DNA from: Chitinophaga parva
GTDB taxonomy: Bacteria > Bacteroidota > Bacteroidia > Chitinophagales > Chitinophagaceae
Length of the DNA stretch: 64,000 nucleotides
Assembly: GCF_003071345.1 (NCBI RefSeq)
Contig: NZ_QCYK01000002.1
Coordinates: 1,302,001-1,366,000, forward strand
Direction of reading: 5' to 3'
The notes beneath the pieces are model-generated. The model was not told the DNA's origin, did not search any database, and saw only the letters and a program-made list of their open reading frames with translations. The position numbers were made by a program, and so were the translations under genes. Of this stretch, positions 34,491-43,733 are shown piece after piece. Positions within the stretch are counted from its first letter, which is position 1. Every line of letters starts with the position of its first letter.

Positions 34491-37400
34491 CTACCTATTG
34501 AGAATCTCTATATAGGTATCGATGTCCCGCTGCTTCCCCAGGAAGGATGCTAATTCATCATTCATTTCCAGGTGCCTGTTGAAGGTATGCAATTTAATGG
34601 CCAGGTTATCGTCCCGGTCTATCAGCTGTATGAAGAGCTCTGCGCTGCCAGGATGGCGGGATGCATTGTCTACCAGGAAGTCTACCGTGCTCTTGGTGAG
34701 CAGCTTGGGCATGGTTACCAGCACCACGCTTTTGGTATGGGTTTTCTTCACTTCCTGCAGCAACTGTATGCCGTTGATCTTGAACTCGTATTCATTCTCA
34801 TTGAAGCGTTTGGACTTAAAGCCCCCGTTGATGTACAGGCAAAGGCCGGTTTTCATGTAGGAGGAAAAACGGATAAAGTCTTCGCTCCAGAGGGCAAATT
34901 CAAACTTGCCGGAGTAGTCTTCCACGGTAAGCACGCCAAACTGGCGGTTGTTACGGGAAATGCGTTCCACCGCGCTGGTCACAAATACCGCCAGGCGGAA
35001 ATTGCGCTCCCGGCTGCGCCCGCCGGTACTGCCCGGTGTGGTGATCTCTGCCTGGTAGTCCAGCAGCTTCTGGATGGGATCCATTTTGTAGTGCTGCAGC
35101 TCAAATTTATAATCGTCCAGGGGGTGGCCGGAAATGTAGATGCCGGTCACATCCCGCTCATGGTTCAGTTTTATGATCAGCGGCCAGGGATCGCAGGGGG
35201 CTATCTTGGGCGGCTCCACGGCGGGCATGTCATCCATGGCAAAGAGGCTGCCCACGGTGGTGCCACCGGCGGCCACCTGGTTGCCAAATTTTACGATCTT
35301 GTCCAGCCCGGTCATCGTATCCCCTTCCGGCTTGTGGAAGTACTGGGCGCGGTGCAGGGCCGGGAAGCAGTCAAATGCACCGGACATTACCATGGCTTCC
35401 AGTGATTTCTTATTCACCATGCGCTGGTTCACGCGCTTGATCATGTCGAAAATAGAGGTGTAAGGGCCGCCTTTTGTGCGCTCCTCGATCAGGTTCTCGA
35501 TGGCTGCTTCACCCACGCCTTTGAGGCCGGCCAGGCCCACGCGGATGGCGCCGCGGCTGTTCACCGCAAAGCCTTTGAACGATTCATTCACATCCGGCTG
35601 CAATACCTCGATGCCCATACGCTTGCACTCTTCCATGAAGAAGGTGATCTTTTCAATGCTGCTGGCGTTGTTCAATACCGCAGACATATACTCGGCCGGG
35701 TAGTGGGCCTTGAGATAGGCCGTCTGGTAGGCCACCAGTGCGTAGCAGGTAGAGTGGGATTTGTTGAACGCATAAGAGGCAAATGCTTCCCAGTCCGTCC
35801 AAACTTTATCCGCTGCCTTGGTATCATGCCCACGTTCGGCGCAGCCGGCCATGAACTGGGATTTCATTTTGTCCAGTACGGCTTTCTGCTTTTTACCCAT
35901 GGCCTTACGCAGTACGTCCGCATCGCCTTTGGAGAAGCCGGCCAGTTTCTGGCTGAGCAGCATTACCTGTTCCTGGTATACGTTAATGCCGTAGGTATCG
36001 CTTAAGTATTCTTCCATGGCATCGATATCGTACGTGGTCACTTCCAGGCCGTGTTTACGGCGGATGAAGGTGGGGATGTACTCGATAGGCCCGGGGCGGT
36101 ACAGGGCGTTCATGGCAATGAGGTCATCAAAACGGTCGGGCTTCAGTTCACGCAGGTATTTCTGCATACCTGGCGACTCAAACTGGAATGTACCGTTGGT
36201 CTCGCCTTTTTGGTACAGCTCATAGGTCTTGGGATCGTCCAGCGGGATATAGTCGATGTCTATTTCCACGCCGTAGTTCGCTTTGATCATATTCAGCGCA
36301 CCCTTAATAATGGTGAGGGTTTTGAGGCCCAGGAAGTCCATCTTGATAACGCCGGCACTTTCAATAATGCTGCCTTCAAACTGGGTTACCAGCAGGTCGG
36401 AGTCTTTGGCCGTGCTCACGGGAATGAGGTCGTGCAGGTCTTGGGGGGCAATGATGATACCCGCCGCGTGGATGCCCGTGTTGCGCACGGAGCCTTCCAG
36501 TACACAGGCTTCGCGGAGTACTTCGCCCTGCAGGTCGTCGCCTTTGATCAGCTCCCGGAGTTTTTTTACGTTTTCAATGTCTTCGCCGCCCAGGCCTTCC
36601 TTATCGGCCAGGCTTTTTTCACCCTCCAGCGGGGCGTTGAAGATGCGGTCCAGCTGGATGCCCGGCTTGTCCGGTACCAGCTTGGCCAGCCCGTTGGAAT
36701 CGGGCAGGGGCAGGTCCATTACGCGGGCCACGTCCTTGATGCTCATCTTGGCGGCCATGGTACCGTAGGTGATGATCTGCGCTACCTGGTTCTTGCCATA
36801 TTTCTGTACTACGTAATCAATTACCTTCTGGCGGCCTTCATCGTCGAAGTCCGTGTCAATATCGGGCATGCTCTTGCGTTCCGGGTTAAGGAAACGTTCG
36901 AACAGGAGGTTGTATTTAATAGGGTCGATATTGGTGATCCCAATGCAATAGGCCACCGCGGAACCCGCCGCAGAGCCACGCCCCGGGCCAATGAACACCC
37001 CCAGGTCGCGCCCGGCCTTGATGAAGTCCGACACGATGAGGAAGTAACCGGCAAACCCCATTTTCTCAATTACATCCAGCTCAAAGTTGAGGCGCTCTTC
37101 CACTTCCGGCGTGATCTCCGCATAGCGGGCGCGGGCGCCTTCCATAGTGAGGTGGCGCAGGTAGTGGTCCTGTGTAAAGAATTCTTTGGGAATGGGGAAG
37201 TTGGGCAGCAGGATATCGCGCTTCAGGTCCAGCAGCTTCACTTTATCCACTATCTCGTTGGTATTGTCAATCGCCGCGGGCAGGTCATGGAACAATGCCG
37301 TCATTTCTTCCGTGGTCTTGAAGTAGAACTGGTCGTTGTAGAAAGCAAAGCGGGTGTTCTTCGGGGAGGCCTCGTCATCCGAGAATTCCTTCATGGTGGG

Positions 37401-38132
37401 CGTGCTCTTTTTCTCACCGGTGTTGATGCAAAGCAGGATGTCATGCGCGTTGGCATCTTCCTGGTCCACGTAGTGGGAGTCATTGGAAGCGATCACCTTC
37501 ACATTATATTTTTCAGCAAGCTTCAACAGCACCACGTTCACCTGTTCCTGTTCGGGAATGCCGTGGCGTTGCAGCTCCACGTAGTAATCTTCGCCAAAAA
37601 TATCCAGCCACCATTTAAATTCTTTTTCGCCGGCTTCTTCTCCTTTTTTCAGGATCACCTTGGGCACGGAGGCGCCCAGGCAGCAGGTGGTGGCAATGAG
37701 GCCTTCATGGTACTGGAGGATCAGTTCCTTGTCGATGCGGGGATATTTACCGTACAGGCCTTCCATGTAGCCGAGGGAACAGAGCTTGATGAGGTTTTTA
37801 TAGCCTACCTCGTCCTTGGCCAGCAGTACCTGGTGATAGCGGATATCTTTTTCATCCCTTGTAAAGGCCCGCTTGTGGCGGTTTTCCACGAGATAGAACT
37901 CGCAGCCCACAATAGGTTTCACTTTCAGGCGTTTGTCCTTGGGATCTTCGGGATTAAGCTTATGGTTATAGGCCTCTGCTACAAACTGGAAAGCACCGAA
38001 CATGTTGCCATGGTCGGTAATGGCCAGTGCCGGCATGCCGCTGGCCATGGACTTTTTATACAATCCCTTGATGTCGGCAGCGCCGTCCAGCAGGGAATAT
38101 TGGGTATGTACGTGTAAGTGCGAAAATTTCAT
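34491..38132 (-). CDS. dnaE: DNA polymerase III alpha subunit
   Basis: 1,213 residues from the Met at 38132, which begins at the conserved MKFSHLHVHTQYSLLDGA. The PHP domain follows (HVHT, AITDHGNMFG, ASNDSHY). The C-family polymerase palm carries PDIDTDFDDEGR with D424, D426 and D428, and GPGRGSAAGSAVAYCIGIT is the finger signature. The helix-hairpin-helix (GLKGVGEAAIENL) and OB-fold (LAVFVTSAVERISRNNRQFGVLTVED) come last. It is the replicative chain-elongating subunit. The frame is open to 38162, but the ten extra residues are not conserved-looking. Its upstream gap carries the GTAC heptamer arrays. Confidence 0.95.
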   Translation of the reverse strand: MKFSHLHVHTQYSLLDGAADIKGLYKKSMASGMPALAITDHGNMFGAFQFVAEAYNHKLNPEDPKDKRLKVKPIVGCEFYLVENRHKRAFTRDEKDIRYHQVLLAKDEVGYKNLIKLCSLGYMEGLYGKYPRIDKELILQYHEGLIATTCCLGASVPKVILKKGEEAGEKEFKWWLDIFGEDYYVELQRHGIPEQEQVNVVLLKLAEKYNVKVIASNDSHYVDQEDANAHDILLCINTGEKKSTPTMKEFSDDEASPKNTRFAFYNDQFYFKTTEEMTALFHDLPAAIDNTNEIVDKVKLLDLKRDILLPNFPIPKEFFTQDHYLRHLTMEGARARYAEITPEVEERLNFELDVIEKMGFAGYFLIVSDFIKAGRDLGVFIGPGRGSAAGSAVAYCIGITNIDPIKYNLLFERFLNPERKSMPDIDTDFDDEGRQKVIDYVVQKYGKNQVAQIITYGTMAAKMSIKDVARVMDLPLPDSNGLAKLVPDKPGIQLDRIFNAPLEGEKSLADKEGLGGEDIENVKKLRELIKGDDLQGEVLREACVLEGSVRNTGIHAAGIIIAPQDLHDLIPVSTAKDSDLLVTQFEGSIIESAGVIKMDFLGLKTLTIIKGALNMIKANYGVEIDIDYIPLDDPKTYELYQKGETNGTFQFESPGMQKYLRELKPDRFDDLIAMNALYRPGPIEYIPTFIRRKHGLEVTTYDIDAMEEYLSDTYGINVYQEQVMLLSQKLAGFSKGDADVLRKAMGKKQKAVLDKMKSQFMAGCAERGHDTKAADKVWTDWEAFASYAFNKSHSTCYALVAYQTAYLKAHYPAEYMSAVLNNASSIEKITFFMEECKRMGIEVLQPDVNESFKGFAVNSRGAIRVGLAGLKGVGEAAIENLIEERTKGGPYTSIFDMIKRVNQRMVNKKSLEAMVMSGAFDCFPALHRAQYFHKPEGDTMTGLDKIVKFGNQVAAGGTTVGSLFAMDDMPAVEPPKIAPCDPWPLIIKLNHERDVTGIYISGHPLDDYKFELQHYKMDPIQKLLDYQAEITTPGSTGGRSRERNFRLAVFVTSAVERISRNNRQFGVLTVEDYSGKFEFALWSEDFIRFSSYMKTGLCLYINGGFKSKRFNENEYEFKINGIQLLQEVKKTHTKSVVLVTMPKLLTKSTVDFLVDNASRHPGSAELFIQLIDRDDNLAIKLHTFNRHLEMNDELASFLGKQRDIDTYIEILNR

Positions 38133-38246
38133 ATGCTTCTCTGTCGGTTCAGGCACAGGCATTTGTCATCTGCCCCGCAACGACCAAAGGTCTGTCAGTT
38201 AGCGCAGATAACAAATTGATGGATTGTAAAATTTATCCACAAAAGG

Positions 38247-38368
38247 TGTACAACGTACCGTGTACAGCGTACAACGTACTACCAGTGTGAATGACGGTAG
38301 CCGTATCCATTACCGGCATTTTATGACAAAATGTAAGCTCGTTGTACGCGGTACGTTGTACATTGTAC
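38247..38368. repeat. GTAC heptamer arrays in two inverted arms
   Basis: GTAC recurs at exact 7-nt steps: 38248, 38255, 38262, 38269 and 38276 in the left arm, and 38344, 38351, 38358 and 38365 in the right. The left units are GTACAAC, GTACCGT, GTACAGC, GTACAAC, GTACTAC. The right arm read on the minus strand gives GTACAAT, GTACAAC, GTACCGC, GTACAAC. A 20-bp block at 38247-38266 is the reverse complement of 38343-38362 with one mismatch. The arms lie between divergent dnaE and the NlpC/P60 gene and enclose about 60 bp. Confidence 0.9.
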
Positions 38369-38408
38369 GATTTTTTAACTAACATTGCGAAAATTTCGAC
38401 TATTTAAA

Positions 38409-39059
38409 ATGATGATAAAGTTCGCCCGGACCGGTTTGCTGGCTTTGTGCAGTATGTGGCTGCTCAGCGCCTGTTCCTCGACGAAGAAGACTACTTCCAT
38501 TACCAGGGCCGCGGCGCCGGCCCGCACGCCCACGCAGATGGAGCGCCTGTCTGGCCATAAAGGCAGTTACAACAGGGGAGAGGACCACCAGATCAACCGT
38601 GGGCTGACCTTCAGCAACACGTATATTGAAAATGCACATACCTGGCAGTTCAAATATGCGCAGCTGGTGGATGTGCCGGTGGAAGAAGTGATGACCAATG
38701 ACCGGTTGTACAGCTTTATAGACCAGTGGTGGGGCACGCCCTATCACATGGGTGGCAAGGACAAGACGGGGGTAGACTGTTCCGGTTTTGTGAATATCCT
38801 GCTGGCCACTGTGTTCCAGCAGAGCACTTCCGGCACGGCGGCACAGTTGTATGAGCAGACGAACCGCATTGCCAGCAAAGATAAATTGCAGCAGGGCGAC
38901 CTGGTATTTTTCCGCATTTACAGGAAACGGGTTAGTCATGTGGGGTATTACCTGGACAACGATAAATTTGTGCATGCCTCTACCACGGGGGGCGTGATGA
39001 TCAGTGACCTGAATGAGCCGTACTGGAAAAAATACTATGCCGGCGGGGGGCGATTGTAG
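38409..39059 (+). CDS. NlpC/P60-family cell-wall hydrolase lipoprotein
   Basis: 216 residues. The signal ends in a lipobox (LLSAC), so it is likely anchored in the outer membrane. The NlpC/P60 domain fills the C-terminal half with Cys124 (GVDCSGF), His177 (VSHVGYYL) and His189 (FVHAST) as the catalytic set, preceded by GTPYHMGGKDKTG. These enzymes cut peptide bonds in peptidoglycan stems (gamma-D-Glu-diaminopimelate type). The frame is open to a TTG at 38385; the ATG at 38409 (or 38412) is a better start, since it opens the signal peptide directly. The gene lies just after the right arm of the GTAC repeats. Confidence 0.88.
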   Translation: MMIKFARTGLLALCSMWLLSACSSTKKTTSITRAAAPARTPTQMERLSGHKGSYNRGEDHQINRGLTFSNTYIENAHTWQFKYAQLVDVPVEEVMTNDRLYSFIDQWWGTPYHMGGKDKTGVDCSGFVNILLATVFQQSTSGTAAQLYEQTNRIASKDKLQQGDLVFFRIYRKRVSHVGYYLDNDKFVHASTTGGVMISDLNEPYWKKYYAGGGRL

Positions 39060-39070
39060 CCCAACATTTC

Positions 39071-39092
39071 TATATTTGTAACCATACCTTTG
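39071..39092 (+). promoter_or_regulatory. Candidate promoter region for the surface-glycan genes
   Basis: Two TAnnTTTG matches, TATATTTG at 39071-39078 and TACCTTTG at 39085-39092, lie 18-39 bp before the methyltransferase start. Neither has a TTG at the usual distance. Confidence 0.4.
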
Positions 39093-39109
39093 CTAAATCC
39101 GCGCCCATC

Positions 39110-40024
39110 ATGGTCAAGAGCCCGATCACAAAACAGGAAGCCAAATTGATAACCACTTTCCCCACAGACAGGATCATTGAAGGATACCGTATACACGAAA
39201 AAGTGGACGTTCGCCGTTTTTTTGAAGGTATCGACGAAATAGGGTTATATCAATGTCAACAGACGGGTTACCGCTTTTTTCACCCCTCTTCCATCTTCGG
39301 AGATGGCAAATTTTATGAAGATCTGGAAAGGGAAAATGAAGCATATTATCCCAAGAAAAAATGGGAACACCAGTATGTGGCCAGCCAGGTAAAGGCAAGC
39401 GAAAAAGTACTGGAAGTGGGAGCGGGTGATGGTTTTTTCCTGGAAATCCTCCGTAAAAGGGGCATCCACGCCACCGGTCTGGAATTAAATGATAAGGCCA
39501 TTGAAGCCGGTCGTGCCAACGGACTGGATATGCATAATGAGTTGATCCAGACCCACGCAGATGTGCATGCCGGAGAATACGATGTGCTCTGCGCTTTCCA
39601 GGTATTGGAACATATTTACGACGTGGACGATTTCCTGAAAGCCTGTCTCAAGGCAGTAAAGAAAGGTGGCCGCGTTATTTTCGGTGTGCCTAACAACAAT
39701 CCGTATCTCTACAAGCATAATAAGTGGGACCTGCTCAACCTGCCTCCCCATCATGCAGGACATTGGAGCCCAGCGGCATTCCGGGCATTGCCGGGTTATT
39801 ATGATGTGCATATTTCCAAACTGATAGTGGAACGGCTGCACTATAAGCTGGGCCAATACAAGATCTGGTATCTTGCTCAGCGCGATTATTATCTGGAAAC
39901 CAAGCCCTGGCTGGGAAAACTCATGTCTGCCGTGCCCCGCCCACTATATAAGATGCTCACTGCGGCCGTGTCGCCATTTATTCAGGGCCGGAACATCATT
40001 GTGATATTTACAAAAACTAAGTAA
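39110..40024 (+). CDS. Class I SAM-dependent methyltransferase
   Basis: 304 residues. Motif I is VLEVGAGDGFFLEILRKRG. Then come the acidic end of beta-2 (ATGLELND) and the motif DVLCAFQVLEHIYDVDDFLKACLKAVKKGGRVIFGVPN. This is the methyltransf_23/UbiE-like fold often found in polysaccharide clusters. The N-terminal 90 residues (QQTGYRFFHPSSIFGDG) resemble the zinc-less variant of the sugar-methyltransferase N-domain. Its stop is 4 bp from the start of the next glycosyltransferase, so it probably modifies a sugar in the glycan built here. Confidence 0.87.
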   Translation: MVKSPITKQEAKLITTFPTDRIIEGYRIHEKVDVRRFFEGIDEIGLYQCQQTGYRFFHPSSIFGDGKFYEDLERENEAYYPKKKWEHQYVASQVKASEKVLEVGAGDGFFLEILRKRGIHATGLELNDKAIEAGRANGLDMHNELIQTHADVHAGEYDVLCAFQVLEHIYDVDDFLKACLKAVKKGGRVIFGVPNNNPYLYKHNKWDLLNLPPHHAGHWSPAAFRALPGYYDVHISKLIVERLHYKLGQYKIWYLAQRDYYLETKPWLGKLMSAVPRPLYKMLTAAVSPFIQGRNIIVIFTKTK

Positions 40025-40028
40025 GGCA

Positions 40029-41198
40029 TTGGCACAGCGCAAACCACACCTGCTTTTTATCGGGCATGAAGGCTCCTTCAGCGGCGCGCCCATCCTGCTG
40101 CTTAACCTGATGCTGCTGGTAAAAGAGGAAGTCGATATCACGCTAGTGGTGCGCAGGGATGGACCTTATGTAAAAGAGTATGCCAGGCATTTCCCGGTAA
40201 TGGTATTGAAGTCCGCCGGCTATGGTAAGGGCGGCATTTTAAAGCGCCTGGGAGATATGGCAAGGAACCGCTGGCAACTGGCCCGTCTTTTTGCCCGCAT
40301 GCCCCGTATAGACCTGGTATTCAACAACACGATCGTGAACGGGAAGCTGCTTAAAACGCTGGCCTTCTTCAAAAAGCCCGTGGCCACGTATGTACACGAG
40401 CTGGATGAAGTGATCAAAGCCTACCTGCCCACGGGGGACGCCGCTCTCACCTTTACACATACACGCCAGTTTGTCTATCCTTCGCTGAAAGTGAAGCAGG
40501 TACTGCAGTCCATTGGGAATGTACCGGAGCAGCGGCTGCAAGCGCTGAATTATTATTTTCCCGTGGATATGTCGCTGGTACACATGCCTTCCGCATTCAA
40601 TGCTTACTTAGGCGATTTCCGGTTGCGTTACGGATTGGAAGATGCAAGCATGGTAGTAGGTGGAATGGGACTTGTTTCCCAGCGTAAAGGCACCGATATT
40701 TTTGTGGAGACCTGTGCAGCCGTTGTGAAAGAAAATCCTGACATCCGTTTTTGCTGGATTGGTAGTTTTGAGTCCCCGGAAGAAGAAGCGCGCTACAGGA
40801 AAATGTTGATGGATAAAGGATTACAGAGACACTTGGTTTTTACCGGGCCCCTGCCACATAGCTACTACAATACAATTCCCTTCGACGTGTTCTTCCTTTC
40901 CTCGCGTGAAGATCCTTACCCGCTGGTAGTGTTGGAGGCCGCATTTATGGGCGTGCCTTCCGTGTGTTTTGCCGGCGGCGGCGGCATACCTGAGTTTGTG
41001 GGGAATGATGCAGGCTGGGTCTTGCCCCAAATGACCGCGGCGGCGGCTGCCCGACTATTGTTGGGCCTTTACAACGACCTGGACGCCCGTGAACAGAAGG
41101 GGAAACAAGCCATGCGGAAAGGCCTTGCACTGCATGGAGATCCCACCCTAGTGGTCTCCCAGTTCCGCGCTATCATAGATCCCTTACTAGACCTATGA
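40029..41198 (+). CDS. Glycosyltransferase family 4
   Basis: 389 residues starting with a TTG at 40029, which sits 4 bp after the methyltransferase stop and before KPHLLFIGHEGSFSGAPILLLNL, the GT4 acceptor-side N-terminus. The donor domain has GMGLVSQRKGTDIFVETCAAV, FTGPLPH and SSREDPYPLVVLEAAFMGVPSVCF with the E-x7-E-like pattern. It is part of the glycan block. Its end overlaps the convergent flippase gene by 6 bp (41193-41198). Donor and acceptor are unknown. Confidence 0.87.
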   Translation: MAQRKPHLLFIGHEGSFSGAPILLLNLMLLVKEEVDITLVVRRDGPYVKEYARHFPVMVLKSAGYGKGGILKRLGDMARNRWQLARLFARMPRIDLVFNNTIVNGKLLKTLAFFKKPVATYVHELDEVIKAYLPTGDAALTFTHTRQFVYPSLKVKQVLQSIGNVPEQRLQALNYYFPVDMSLVHMPSAFNAYLGDFRLRYGLEDASMVVGGMGLVSQRKGTDIFVETCAAVVKENPDIRFCWIGSFESPEEEARYRKMLMDKGLQRHLVFTGPLPHSYYNTIPFDVFFLSSREDPYPLVVLEAAFMGVPSVCFAGGGGIPEFVGNDAGWVLPQMTAAAAARLLLGLYNDLDAREQKGKQAMRKGLALHGDPTLVVSQFRAIIDPLLDL

Positions 41199-42695
41199 CC
41201 TGCTTATTATTGCTTTTACTTTTTCCAGTCCCATACTCCACAATTTATTAGCGTCTTCAGAGATGTGAAGGCTGAGCAGCACCGCGGCGTTTAACCCTGT
41301 AAACAGGGCTGATTTGCAGGCAATGTCAAGGAGTGGATTAGATACATCTACCAGGAGCCGTACAATGAAAAAATTGACTGCCAGGATCACCAGCACCGCA
41401 CCATTGCGCCAGGTGAAAGGCTGCATGTCAAATTTTACCCAAATGAAAATATAGCGCACGAGATTAAAGAAGAAGTAAGCAATGAGCGTGGCCATGGCAG
41501 AACCGGTGATGCCGAAGTGCCGGATCAGGATGTAGTTCAATGGGATGAGCATAAGCAGCAGGGATACAGTGGAAATGAAATCTACCCGCCAGTAACGGGA
41601 GGTGGCAATGATCTGGGCATTTACGCCGGTACCGAGTTCCACCATCTTGGTAAGGCCGAGAAAAACCAGTACCATTTCCCCCTGTAAAAACGAAGCTTTG
41701 ATGTGGAACACCTCGAAGGCTGCATGAAGGTTTAACAGCACCAGGCCAAAAAGAAAGCCGGCAAAAAGCAGCATGTTCAGGGCAGTTTTCCGGTAAATAC
41801 TGGCAATGCGCTCCATGTCCTTGTCTTTCCACGCCTGCGCTATCACCACCACTGATACAGACACCAGTCCGCGCTGGGGCCCTTCCATCAAAGACGTCAG
41901 GTAATTGGCAAAATTGAAGATACCTGTTTGTGTGAGGCTTAAAACGCTGGAGATTATAAACCCGTCAAAATTGCGGGCCAGCATGGTGAACAGAGAGGCA
42001 AAAAATACAAAGCTGGCAAAGGGCATCATCTTTTTATACATGCGCCGCGTGATCTTGCTGGTCTTGAAAGTAAGCGAGATCTGTCCTTTGCGGTATAAGT
42101 AAAAAAGTAGTCCCAGAAAGATGATGCCGTATAAAAAAGAGTAGGCAATAATGAACTGGTTGAAATCGATCCATTTGAAAATATACAGCGCTATCAGCAC
42201 TGTAGTAAGCAGGCGGAGCCCCAGCTCTTTGAAGAAATTGGCAGCTATGGATGAAAAGTGGTTCCAGGCCTGCGCTTCCAGCATGGAAAACAGCAGGTAG
42301 AATAAAGTCATGGGGTAAACAGTATAGAGGTAATGTACCAGTAATGGGGAGTTCACAATAAAATATTGCCCGATAAAGCCCTGGAACACATAAGCCAAAA
42401 TGCCAATGACAATGTAGCCGGATAACGACAACATGAGCATTTTAGTGAACAGGTCCCGCTCTTGCAGAGGCAGCCGGTCGCGGTAGTACGGATAAAAGCG
42501 GTACAGGATGGAAATACCACCCAGGTTGGACAATGCAAAAAAGGTCGTGCTCAGATCAAACAACTCGCGGGTGAGCCCGTACTGGGCTTCCGTGAAATAT
42601 TTTCCGGTAAATAATAATGTGTTGATGGCGCCAATGGCAAAACCGATATAAATAAAAAGTGTTGAAGTAATACTTTGTTTTCTGATAATACCCAT
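41193..42695 (-). CDS. Polysaccharide flippase-like membrane protein (MATE/Wzx superfamily)
   Basis: 500 residues with about 12-14 membrane helices and no soluble domain. It begins MGIIRKQSITSTLFIYIGFAIGAINTLLF and continues with the TREL..LFDLSTTFFALSNLGGISILYRFYPYYRD pattern of the oligosaccharide-flippase fold. It should move a lipid-linked glycan across the inner membrane. The frame is open to 42752, but the Met at 42695 starts the first helix. It is convergent with the preceding GT4 (6-bp overlap) and divergent from the StrF-like GT. Confidence 0.85.
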   Translation of the reverse strand: MGIIRKQSITSTLFIYIGFAIGAINTLLFTGKYFTEAQYGLTRELFDLSTTFFALSNLGGISILYRFYPYYRDRLPLQERDLFTKMLMLSLSGYIVIGILAYVFQGFIGQYFIVNSPLLVHYLYTVYPMTLFYLLFSMLEAQAWNHFSSIAANFFKELGLRLLTTVLIALYIFKWIDFNQFIIAYSFLYGIIFLGLLFYLYRKGQISLTFKTSKITRRMYKKMMPFASFVFFASLFTMLARNFDGFIISSVLSLTQTGIFNFANYLTSLMEGPQRGLVSVSVVVIAQAWKDKDMERIASIYRKTALNMLLFAGFLFGLVLLNLHAAFEVFHIKASFLQGEMVLVFLGLTKMVELGTGVNAQIIATSRYWRVDFISTVSLLLMLIPLNYILIRHFGITGSAMATLIAYFFFNLVRYIFIWVKFDMQPFTWRNGAVLVILAVNFFIVRLLVDVSNPLLDIACKSALFTGLNAAVLLSLHISEDANKLWSMGLEKVKAIISRS

Positions 42696-42815
42696 TGCTG
42701 TGCTTATGAATCCGTGTAAAGATGGGAAAAAATGACCATTCGGGGAAGCCACTGTCGCAACGCACTGTTAAAAACAACACAATATCTGCGAAATGGACAG
42801 CTGCCCCAAAGTTTG

Positions 42816-42823
42816 TATTTTTG
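42816..42823 (+). promoter_or_regulatory. Candidate -7 element for the glycosyltransferase operon
   Basis: TATTTTTG matches TAnnTTTG and lies 32 bp before the ATG at 42855; no clear TTG partner. Confidence 0.4.
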
Positions 42824-42854
42824 AAACTTCACCAAGAAAAGCCACCGCTCCTGC

Positions 42855-43727
42855 ATGATCTCCGTTATCATCTGTGCTCCCGATAGAAACCGTGCCGCCG
42901 GCATCGCCGCCCACGTAGCCGCCACCATTGGCCTGCCGCACGAAGTGCTGCTGGTGCCCGATGCCCTGGCCCAGGGCGGTATGTGCCCCGCGTACAATAA
43001 TGCCGCCATCCAGGCCCAATATCCCCTGCTCTGCTTCATGCATGATGATGTGGAGCTGCATACACCGGATTGGGGACTGCGGGTGCTGGCCCATTTTGAG
43101 GCAGATCCCACCCTCGGCCTCATTGGCCTGGCGGGCAGCCGGTACAAAAGCGCCGTGCTTTCCGGCTGGGCCAGCGGCCGCCCCCAGTATGATTGCTGCA
43201 ATGTGCTGCAATCCACGCCCGGCGGAGCCCCCGCCAGGGTATGGCTACACCCCGGCGATGCCGCAGACATGCGCGTGCCCGTAAAGACACTGGATGGTGT
43301 ATGGCTTTGCACCCGCAAGTCCGTGTGGGAGCAGGTGCGCTTCAGCAGCAGCATCCCGGGCTTCCATTTTTATGACATCGACTTCAGCCTGCGTGTAAGC
43401 CAGCACTTCACCGTGGCTAATGTATATGACGTAGACCTGCTGCACTTTTCAAAAGGTAACTTTGGCGATGCCTGGATCTCCAATGCCATCCGTTTCCACC
43501 AGGAGTGGAATACCGTACCTTTGCCCACCAGCATAGATACCGCGCCGGCTGGCACGGAAGTGGCCGTACAGCATTTCTGGCTCAACCGGCTGCTAAAGGA
43601 GCCTATCAGCGGCACCCTGCGCCGGCGGTGGCTGAGGCTCAACAAGGTGGTTCAAACACCCGCCCTGTGGAAAGAAGGCTTTAAATTTTTTATTTTCCCG
43701 GCCTGGCAACGGCTCAAAAAAGGATAA
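42855..43727 (+). CDS. StrF-like glycosyltransferase-fold protein
   Basis: 290 residues. The N-terminal ISVIICAPDRNRAA, then HEVLLVPDALAQGGMCPAYNNAAIQAQYPLLCFMHDDVELHTPDWG, is the GT-A variant found in StrF-type proteins, with the DDVE metal site. WLCTRKSVWEQVRFSSSIPGFHFYDIDFSLRV is the second conserved block. It probably transfers or prepares a sugar in the glycan pathway; the donor is not known. It heads a plus-strand trio with the next two GT2 genes, with a 6-bp gap after it. Confidence 0.82.
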   Translation: MISVIICAPDRNRAAGIAAHVAATIGLPHEVLLVPDALAQGGMCPAYNNAAIQAQYPLLCFMHDDVELHTPDWGLRVLAHFEADPTLGLIGLAGSRYKSAVLSGWASGRPQYDCCNVLQSTPGGAPARVWLHPGDAADMRVPVKTLDGVWLCTRKSVWEQVRFSSSIPGFHFYDIDFSLRVSQHFTVANVYDVDLLHFSKGNFGDAWISNAIRFHQEWNTVPLPTSIDTAPAGTEVAVQHFWLNRLLKEPISGTLRRRWLRLNKVVQTPALWKEGFKFFIFPAWQRLKKG

Positions 43728-43733
43728 CACAAC

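Noticed and set aside
36051..38117. 688-codon plus-strand open frame opposite dnaE
   Set aside because: Antisense of dnaE, caused by its codon pattern; no domain or start signal.
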